21,046 nt of DNA from JBDLSY01 sp043777895 (GTDB lineage Bacteria > Pseudomonadota > Gammaproteobacteria > Burkholderiales > Burkholderiaceae_C). Below are positions 14,990 through 21,046 of this stretch, piece by piece. The DNA lies in contig JAYWHD010000110.1 in assembly GCA_043777895.1 (NCBI GenBank), positions 1 to 21,046 on the forward strand. Direction: 5' to 3'. The notes below the pieces were generated by a model. The model saw only the letters and a list, made by a program, of their open reading frames with translations, ran no database searches and was not told the origin of the DNA. Each line of letters starts with the position of its first letter. Position 1 is the stretch's first letter. A program made the position numbers and the translations under genes.

Positions 14990-17900
14990 ATGAAAACAGA
15001 TCTGCTTTTCTTTAAGCCAAACGACTACAGTAAGCTATACCATACTAAAAAAATGGCGGCAATGTTTTTAGCCGTTTGTGTAACTGTGTTGTTTTCACCG
15101 AAATTACAAGCAACGACTGCGACTTCTACTAATCCAGCAGGCAGCTCGCTAGGTTTAATAGGTCAGGTAGTTAAAGGAAATAATTTAGACAGTACCAATG
15201 CCATTGCTAGTGGTGATACCGTTCAGTGGACTGCCTTGTTTGAGTCTAAATTAAGCAGCCCCTATAAAAGTACAGGGATTATGACCTTGCCGAAAAATTT
15301 TACGTGGCTAAATGGCAGTGTTGTATTGCCGCCTAAAGTGACTTTAGAATACTCTAAAAATGGTGGTGTGAATTATGATACTGCCGAACCCAATACGGGA
15401 ACTGTGGTTACTCACGTACGCTGGACTATCAATCCGCTAGTGACACTTACCGCTCAAGCTGCGGTTACTGCTGTAATTGATTTTGATGGAACTGGTGATG
15501 GTTATAGAATTATTCCTTATAAAAATAATCTATATGTTGTAAATCATCACGTCTCATTTAACTATGTAAATTGTCGTCAGGCAACAGATTCGTTGCCTTG
15601 CGCTGGTATTGATGCAAAAGGTATTACTATGCCATCGGTTTTAGATGTATCAGCTATAGGTTATGCTGATAATTCCTTTGTAACCCCTAATCGTTCAATA
15701 GAGCATTTAGACCGAGATACGGGCAACTTATATGTTTATGGGGCTATAAATTCTGATGTTTATGTGCGTTGCTTAAATTTAGACACTTTAAAAGCGTGCA
15801 GTAATCAAGTATTTATGGGGGTAAATCCAGATGCTGCTGGCAAACTTGCAGTTAATCCTATGGATTCTATTGGCACAAAATATTATGCAACTACTTCTGG
15901 CACACTTAATGGTAACACGCTTAAAATGTTTTGTTATGATGCTGCAACTAAGTCTGCTTGTCAAGGTCAGCCATACACCACTGATTGGGTGGGGCAAGAT
16001 AACGATACACCAGGCTATGCTCACAAAGATAAAATATATACCAGTGCAACCCGTGTTGGGGCAGCTAATCAAGTATTACAGTGTTTTGATACAAAATTTA
16101 AATCTCCTTGCAATGGACTATGGAAGGGCGGTACAAATGACATGATTGCTAAGTTGAGTGTGTTTCCCCATCTTGATAAAACAGGGGCATGGACAGGCTT
16201 TTGTACAGTAAACAGTGGTAATGTTAATAATTGTTTAAGCCTTTCCAAAAAGCCATTTTCTTCAAGCTCAAATTATAATACTTATATAGCCAGTAACGGC
16301 TTTGGTAAAATTGGTGATGATCATGGTAAAGTGAGCAATGGTATCGCAACCAATTCTCGTGTATTTCTTTCTTCAAGTAATAATATTGCTAACCACGCCA
16401 CTTGTTTTGACTTTACTACAGACAGTACGTGTTTTGATGATGTTAATAGTTCTAGCGGTAAAAATGTTAAAACTTATGGTGTGATTAAAGACCCTATCCG
16501 TAACAATTGTATGTGGTCCGTAGGTCATGAAGCCATAGCTAAGTCATTTGACCTGAACACAGGTAAACCTTGTCTTGGAAAGCCTGCATACCCGCCGATT
16601 ACTATATTAGATATTAACCCTAGTCAATACTATAACTGCGATGGTAGTAAAGCCGCTGTAACCAAGTGGGGTGCTGTTCGTTTTAGTCCGGCATTGATTT
16701 GGGGGACTGGTGGGATTACGTCTGCAAAAGTACTTGTAGTCAATAAGCAAACTCAAAAAACAGTTTTGACAAAATCTATTCCTTTTGGTCAGTACCAAGT
16801 GAGTATAGCAGAAGTTATTTATACTGATAATCCTGAACTAACCATTCAGCTATTACTTGAATCAAATGGTGGTGCAGTTATTGAAAATACAGTGGGTTTT
16901 GATGTAACGTGGGAAGGAGAACCCATTCAATTGTGTTTCAAAACGACTGCACCTATTTTAGATAATTGTGCGATAGAGGCTAGTGTTATACAAACGAACA
17001 CACAAGTAGATATGTTTTCAAAAAGTGAAATACTCAATGCTACAGTGGGCTTAGTTCCGGGTGAAAGTGCCACAGGCACTGGACCTAATCCAACAACGAC
17101 TACATTGCGTCAATACCCTAAAGGCAGTAGTGACCCGACACAAATTATGCAAACGTATTTTGATTTAAAGAACTTTACAGGTGGATTAAATCAATATGAG
17201 TTGTTAAAGGATTTAACGGTATCAGCTAAACCTGTTTATGACAATCAAAAAACAGATTTGGGTTCACTGTTTACATCTACAAATGGGTCGCATATCGCAT
17301 ACAGTAATAATTTTAAGAGCTTATCAGTTGCTCAACAAGCTGCTTTAAATAAAAATACTAAAGGGATTACTGATGGCAACGGCTTAACACGTTACAACAA
17401 GATGCCAAATATACGGATTGGTCCAGTAATTAACTCATCGCCCGCTACTTTGCTTAAACGCTCTATAGTGGGCTATAGTGAGCAATATTATCCTAGTTAC
17501 GATGCCTTTAAAAATATAGCTAATCGTACAGAAACAATGGTGTTTTACCAAGGTAATGATGGTTTACTGCGTGCTTACGATGTGACTAAATCTTCTGGTT
17601 TAAAAGCAAAATTTAGTTTTTTACCAGGAAGTCTATTTTTAAAAGGTGCGTCTAGATACACGGATGCGACCTTATCTGATTTAAGAAAAGACCCTTTTTT
17701 ATTAGATGCAACACCTTTAATTTCAGATGTAAACTTAGGTGATTCAAGAAAAGATGCTAAATGGAGTACTGTTTTAGTCGGTAACCAAGGGCGTGGCGGT
17801 AGCTTGGTTTATGCTTTAGATGTGACTAAGGGTAATTTAGACAATGTATTATTTGAATATACTGCTAATACTGATCCAGATCTTAAAGATTTAGGTAAAG

Positions 17901-19006
17901 TGGTTTCACCGCAACCCAATGATAAAGTATCGGGTGCTGATCAAATCGTACGCTTAAATAACGACCGCTGGGCTTATATTATGGGTAATGGCATTAATAG
18001 TAATAAAGAATCTAAGTCAGCTACTGGAACTGCTGCTTTATATATCATGTACCTTAATGCAAAAACGTCTAAGCAAGCTAAATGGTTAGCAATTCCAGTG
18101 CCTTCGAGTGGCTCAACTGATGCTGTTTTATTTAATAATGGTTTAAGTACGCCGCGACCTGTTGATATTAATGATGATGGCAGTGTTGATTTAGTGTATG
18201 CAGGTGATATTCAGGGGAATCTATGGCGTTTTGACCTTACAGATATGTCTACTAAAGTTAAAGTTACAAAGGTTTTTAAAACGGCTAGTGGTGAACCTAT
18301 TTATACTGCACCGTTAGTCACGCGTTTGCCAGTAGCCGATGCGATTTGTAAACAAGTTAATGGTGTTTCAGATTTAAAGAAATGTTGGATGGTAAGCTTT
18401 GGTACGGGTGATTTGATTGATGCTTTAGGTAAAACAACCGAACAAATGACAGGTGTCAAATCAAATGCTACACAATCTTTATATGGTATCTATGATGCAG
18501 CTGATGGTACTTTAGTAGATAACTCAGAATTGATGGTAAAAACTGTAATTAGAACGGCGGCAGTAGATACAGTGGCAGTAGACTACACTAAACAACGTGG
18601 ATGGCGTTTAACTTTGCCTACAGGTGAGCGTGTAACGGCTAACCCTGTATTGCCTGCTAGCGGTGCGCTTGCTTTATTTGCAACGGGGCGTCCTTTAGGT
18701 TATTCAGCAGAGGGTATGTGCTATTCAACAGAAGGTTGGTTTACAGCAATTGATGTATCAACAGGGCAACAAAGTAATAGCTTTACATTGCCGAATAGTA
18801 GTTCCGTATCTAGCCTTAAAGTTAGTGAGCCATTACTAGGAAATGTAGATATTAATCCGAATGCCAGTACTACTGACAACACCAGCACCATTTTTTCACC
18901 TGGGAATAATTCAGTAACTAATAAGCCGCCTTCATCAATTAATCTAAATTTACCAACGATTCAGGGCCGTATATCTTGGCGAGAAGTGTTTGACTTACCT
19001 AAATAA
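14990..19006 (+). CDS. pilY1: Type IV pilus tip protein PilY1 with Cys-paired repeat N-terminal half
   Basis: PilY1 (1338 residues) is a large secreted tip adhesin and assembly factor of type IV pili. A Sec signal lies at about 22-41 (MAAMFLAVCVTVLFSPKLQA) after a 21-residue basic n-region. The C-terminal half (about 800-1300) is the conserved PilY1 propeller: VINSSPATLL, VFYQGNDGLLRAYDV, VLVGNQGRGGSLVYALDVT, and the calcium loop D1059-x-N-x-D1063-G-x-x-D1067 followed by VYAGDIQGNLWRFDL. The N-terminal half lacks a von Willebrand A MIDAS motif. Instead it has repeats marked by C-x8-C pairs at C195/204, 261/270, 315/324, 365/374, 405/415 (x9) and 472/481, plus a related repeat ending at C528 (first cysteine replaced; C507 may substitute). 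I infer a second, disulfide-pinned propeller, possibly the ligand-binding head. The strong Shine-Dalgarno and pil neighbours support the call. Confidence 0.93.
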   Translation: MKTDLLFFKPNDYSKLYHTKKMAAMFLAVCVTVLFSPKLQATTATSTNPAGSSLGLIGQVVKGNNLDSTNAIASGDTVQWTALFESKLSSPYKSTGIMTLPKNFTWLNGSVVLPPKVTLEYSKNGGVNYDTAEPNTGTVVTHVRWTINPLVTLTAQAAVTAVIDFDGTGDGYRIIPYKNNLYVVNHHVSFNYVNCRQATDSLPCAGIDAKGITMPSVLDVSAIGYADNSFVTPNRSIEHLDRDTGNLYVYGAINSDVYVRCLNLDTLKACSNQVFMGVNPDAAGKLAVNPMDSIGTKYYATTSGTLNGNTLKMFCYDAATKSACQGQPYTTDWVGQDNDTPGYAHKDKIYTSATRVGAANQVLQCFDTKFKSPCNGLWKGGTNDMIAKLSVFPHLDKTGAWTGFCTVNSGNVNNCLSLSKKPFSSSSNYNTYIASNGFGKIGDDHGKVSNGIATNSRVFLSSSNNIANHATCFDFTTDSTCFDDVNSSSGKNVKTYGVIKDPIRNNCMWSVGHEAIAKSFDLNTGKPCLGKPAYPPITILDINPSQYYNCDGSKAAVTKWGAVRFSPALIWGTGGITSAKVLVVNKQTQKTVLTKSIPFGQYQVSIAEVIYTDNPELTIQLLLESNGGAVIENTVGFDVTWEGEPIQLCFKTTAPILDNCAIEASVIQTNTQVDMFSKSEILNATVGLVPGESATGTGPNPTTTTLRQYPKGSSDPTQIMQTYFDLKNFTGGLNQYELLKDLTVSAKPVYDNQKTDLGSLFTSTNGSHIAYSNNFKSLSVAQQAALNKNTKGITDGNGLTRYNKMPNIRIGPVINSSPATLLKRSIVGYSEQYYPSYDAFKNIANRTETMVFYQGNDGLLRAYDVTKSSGLKAKFSFLPGSLFLKGASRYTDATLSDLRKDPFLLDATPLISDVNLGDSRKDAKWSTVLVGNQGRGGSLVYALDVTKGNLDNVLFEYTANTDPDLKDLGKVVSPQPNDKVSGADQIVRLNNDRWAYIMGNGINSNKESKSATGTAALYIMYLNAKTSKQAKWLAIPVPSSGSTDAVLFNNGLSTPRPVDINDDGSVDLVYAGDIQGNLWRFDLTDMSTKVKVTKVFKTASGEPIYTAPLVTRLPVADAICKQVNGVSDLKKCWMVSFGTGDLIDALGKTTEQMTGVKSNATQSLYGIYDAADGTLVDNSELMVKTVIRTAAVDTVAVDYTKQRGWRLTLPTGERVTANPVLPASGALALFATGRPLGYSAEGMCYSTEGWFTAIDVSTGQQSNSFTLPNSSSVSSLKVSEPLLGNVDINPNASTTDNTSTIFSPGNNSVTNKPPSSINLNLPTIQGRISWREVFDLPK

Positions 19007-19014
19007 GGTTAATT

Positions 19015-19521
19015 ATGAACTTGTCTTTTAAACCGTATCAGTATGGTCATTTACGCGGATTCACTTTAATTGAGCTAATGATTGTGGTCGCTATTATTGC
19101 AATATTAGCAGCGATCGCAGTCCCTAGTTATGATCGTTATTTGGTTCAAGCCCGCCGTGCTGAGGCGAAAGCAGTTGTTGAGCGTGCTGCACTGTGGATG
19201 GAGCGTAACCAAAGCAGTTCATTTAGTTATAGCCTAGATGCAGCGGGTGTCGCTTTAACTTCAAGTTCCTTAGATGAGCAAGGTTTAGGACGTTCACCTG
19301 AAAGTGAAAAAGATCTTGCTAATGCATATTATGCTATTACATTAGTAGGTTTAAAATCAACAGAGTTTCAAATTATTGCTACTGCTCAAGGAACACAAGC
19401 TTTAAAAGATACTAACTGCCCTATTTTGGTACGTAATCATTTGGGGCAACGTGGTATCAAAACGACTTCTACTGCTCCTGACTATATATCGGACAAGGCA
19501 ATTGCTTGCTGGGCTAGTTAA
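19015..19521 (+). CDS. pilE: Type IV pilin PilE family (minor pilin)
   Basis: The 168-residue protein has a 15-residue leader ending RG, cleavage before F16, then FTLIELMIVVAIIAILAAIAVPSYDRYLVQARRAEAK, a textbook pilin N-terminus with Glu at +5 (E20). The ARRAEAKAVVERAALWMERN segment and a C-terminal cysteine pair (C135 and C165, enclosing a D-region-like loop) match the PilE minor pilin that ends fimU/pilV/pilW/pilX/pilY1/pilE operons. It is probably not the major pilin, given its place here. The gap after pilY1 is 8 bp, and the Shine-Dalgarno AAGG (19005-19008) overlaps the pilY1 stop codon, indicating translational coupling. rng starts 37 bp downstream. Confidence 0.92.
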   Translation: MNLSFKPYQYGHLRGFTLIELMIVVAIIAILAAIAVPSYDRYLVQARRAEAKAVVERAALWMERNQSSSFSYSLDAAGVALTSSSLDEQGLGRSPESEKDLANAYYAITLVGLKSTEFQIIATAQGTQALKDTNCPILVRNHLGQRGIKTTSTAPDYISDKAIACWAS

Positions 19522-19558
19522 AACCTATGAATGGGGAAGTATTGCAATACAATAAGCT

Positions 19559-21046
19559 ATGTCTAGCATAACTTTCCCACTCAACCACCGTATTTTAATT
19601 CACAGTGCGCACCACGAAACCCGTGCTGCTATATTAGAACATGGTGTTTTGCAGGAAATTCATATTGAACGCCGCCATGCCTCCGAAGCTGTAGGTATAG
19701 TAGGTAATGTGTATTTAGGCAAAGTTGTTCGTATTTTGCCAGGTATGCAAAGTGGTTTTATTGATATCGGTTTAGAAAAAATGGCCTTTTTACATGTGGC
19801 TGACTTATTAGAAGTACAACAAGAACGAGCCGCAAAGCATAGTGTAGTCAATCAAACTGTAGCTAAAGTGTTGTTAAGTGTACCGATTGAACAGCGCATC
19901 TTTACGGGGCAAATATTGTTAGTACAGGTACTAAAAGACCCATTAGGCACAAAAGGTGCACGGCTTACCACGCAAATTAGCTTGGCAGGGCGTTATTTGG
20001 TTTTATTGCCTCAAGATACTCACATTGGTGTTTCACAAAAAATTACTGATTTAAATATTAAGCAAGCTGTACGTAATTGCCTAGATGCAGCATTGCCTAG
20101 TCATTTCTCTTGGGGTTTAATCGCCAGAACACAAGCACAATATGCAAGTGTAGAACAGTTAGCCGATGATATTGCTTACTTAACACATCTATGGCAAACG
20201 ATTATAAAGCACACTAAAAATCAAGCAGCCCCTGCTACGTTGTATCGCGACATTGGTTTAGCTCAACGTATTTTGCGTGATACGTGTACTGAATATACCG
20301 ATAGTATTGTAGTAGATGGTATGGCTTGCTATGCTCAGTTGCAAACATTTGCACGCACTTATATGCCTGCCGTATTGCCTAAAATTCAACTGCACACCGC
20401 TGAACACAGTGTGTTTGACTTGGCTAAAGTAGATATACAAATAAATACTGCTCTGAATCGGCGTGTTAATTTAAATAGTGGTGCGTATTTAGTGATTGAC
20501 CAGACCGAATCAATGTGTACGATTGATGTTAATACGGGTAGTTTTATAGGAAAAAAACAATTTTCAGACACTATACTCAATACTAATTTAGAGGCGGCGA
20601 TAGAAATTGCAAGGCAGTTACGTTTACGTAATTTAGGGGGTATCATTCTAATAGATTTTATTGATATGATACGCTTAGAAGACCGTGATGCAGTCAGTCA
20701 TACTTTAACTAAAGCGTTAGCAAAAGATTCTGTATATACACGTATCTATGGCTTTACTGCTTTAGGATTAATGGAATTGTCGCGTAAACGCATACGAGAA
20801 AGTTTGGCACATATTTTGCTACACCCTTGTATTTATTGCGAACAAACGGCACAAATCAAAACGCCCCAGACTATTGCACACGAAATTTTACGTGAAATAG
20901 AGTTGCAAACGCGTCAGTTTAGTGGTACAGCATTTACAGTATATACAGGCGACAAAGTATTGGAGTGGTTCGAACAATATCCATCTTATTTAACCGAGTT
21001 ATCACATACCTTAAAGCGACAGATTAATTTGCTTGTTTTTGATAAT
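19559..21046 (+). CDS. rng: Ribonuclease G (3' end beyond window)
   Basis: RNase G is a cytoplasmic endoribonuclease of the RNase E/G family that matures the 5' end of 16S rRNA and cleaves A/U-rich single-stranded RNA. The 496 codons present have no stop. They show the N-terminal TRAAILEHGVLQEIHIER start, an S1 domain (GNVYLGKVVRILPGMQSGFIDIG, about 50-72 and on), the Mg-binding IDVNTGSFIG with D323, and GGIILIDFIDM with D366. The 43-residue spacing equals D303/D346 of E. coli RNase E. The Zn-link C424-x2-C427 is also present. E. coli RNase G has 489 residues; this one is longer by about 19 before the catalytic site and probably lacks only its last few residues. RNase E's long C-terminal scaffold cannot be excluded because the end is missing. 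No Shine-Dalgarno precedes the ATG. Confidence 0.93.
   Translation, partial: MSSITFPLNHRILIHSAHHETRAAILEHGVLQEIHIERRHASEAVGIVGNVYLGKVVRILPGMQSGFIDIGLEKMAFLHVADLLEVQQERAAKHSVVNQTVAKVLLSVPIEQRIFTGQILLVQVLKDPLGTKGARLTTQISLAGRYLVLLPQDTHIGVSQKITDLNIKQAVRNCLDAALPSHFSWGLIARTQAQYASVEQLADDIAYLTHLWQTIIKHTKNQAAPATLYRDIGLAQRILRDTCTEYTDSIVVDGMACYAQLQTFARTYMPAVLPKIQLHTAEHSVFDLAKVDIQINTALNRRVNLNSGAYLVIDQTESMCTIDVNTGSFIGKKQFSDTILNTNLEAAIEIARQLRLRNLGGIILIDFIDMIRLEDRDAVSHTLTKALAKDSVYTRIYGFTALGLMELSRKRIRESLAHILLHPCIYCEQTAQIKTPQTIAHEILREIELQTRQFSGTAFTVYTGDKVLEWFEQYPSYLTELSHTLKRQINLLVFDN

Noticed and set aside
19527..19571. Short ATG-initiated frame between pilE and rng
   Set aside because: It is 14 codons in a different frame from rng, ends within rng and has no recognisable content.

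Overview
The window is an AT-rich stretch of bacterial chromosome. Its gene content (tolB-pal, nadC-nadA, dxs, RNase G, gspF and a FimT/PilV/PilW/PilX/PilY1/PilE minor-pilin cluster) points to a gammaproteobacterium. The sequence alone does not fix the family. The degenerate 7-bp repeat array before gspF recalls the intergenic heptamer repeats described from large sulfur bacteria (Beggiatoaceae), but the unit differs, so this is only a hint. I see no rRNA, tRNA, CRISPR array or insertion sequence.

Layout. (1) Bases 1-1400 hold a defence-like pair: the 3' end of an EcoRI-family adenine methyltransferase, followed 13 bp later by a DUF262-HNH nuclease. (2) Bases 1620-3393 hold a small YkvA/DUF1232 protein and an isolated gspF, separated by a striking array of degenerate heptamers. 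(3) Bases 3465-9857 form a minus-strand housekeeping block, read nadC, nadA, tolB, pal, dxs: NAD synthesis, the envelope Tol-Pal system without tolQRA or cpoB, and isoprenoid precursor synthesis. (4) Bases 10101-11381 hold a convergent pair, a PP2C-type phosphatase and an RDD membrane protein. (5) Bases 11651-19521 hold the type IV pilus minor-pilin cluster fimT, pilV, pilW, pilX, pilY1, pilE, in one direction, with rng (RNase G) immediately downstream and running off the window a few residues before its expected end.

How the parts fit. The pilus cluster is the coherent system. FimT, PilV, PilW, PilX and PilE carry class III prepilin leaders and would form the priming tip complex with the large PilY1. 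This PilY1 keeps the C-terminal propeller with a calcium loop, but its N-terminal half has no von Willebrand A domain. Instead it has about seven repeats pinned by C-x8-C cysteine pairs, which I read as a second, disulfide-stapled propeller and a candidate adhesive head.

Two genome-style features stand out. Many intergenic gaps hold a short tandem repeat, with a different unit of 5-10 bp in each. Recognisable Shine-Dalgarno sequences occur only before pilW, pilX, pilY1 and pilE; the other twelve complete starts have none or only a weak A-rich tract.
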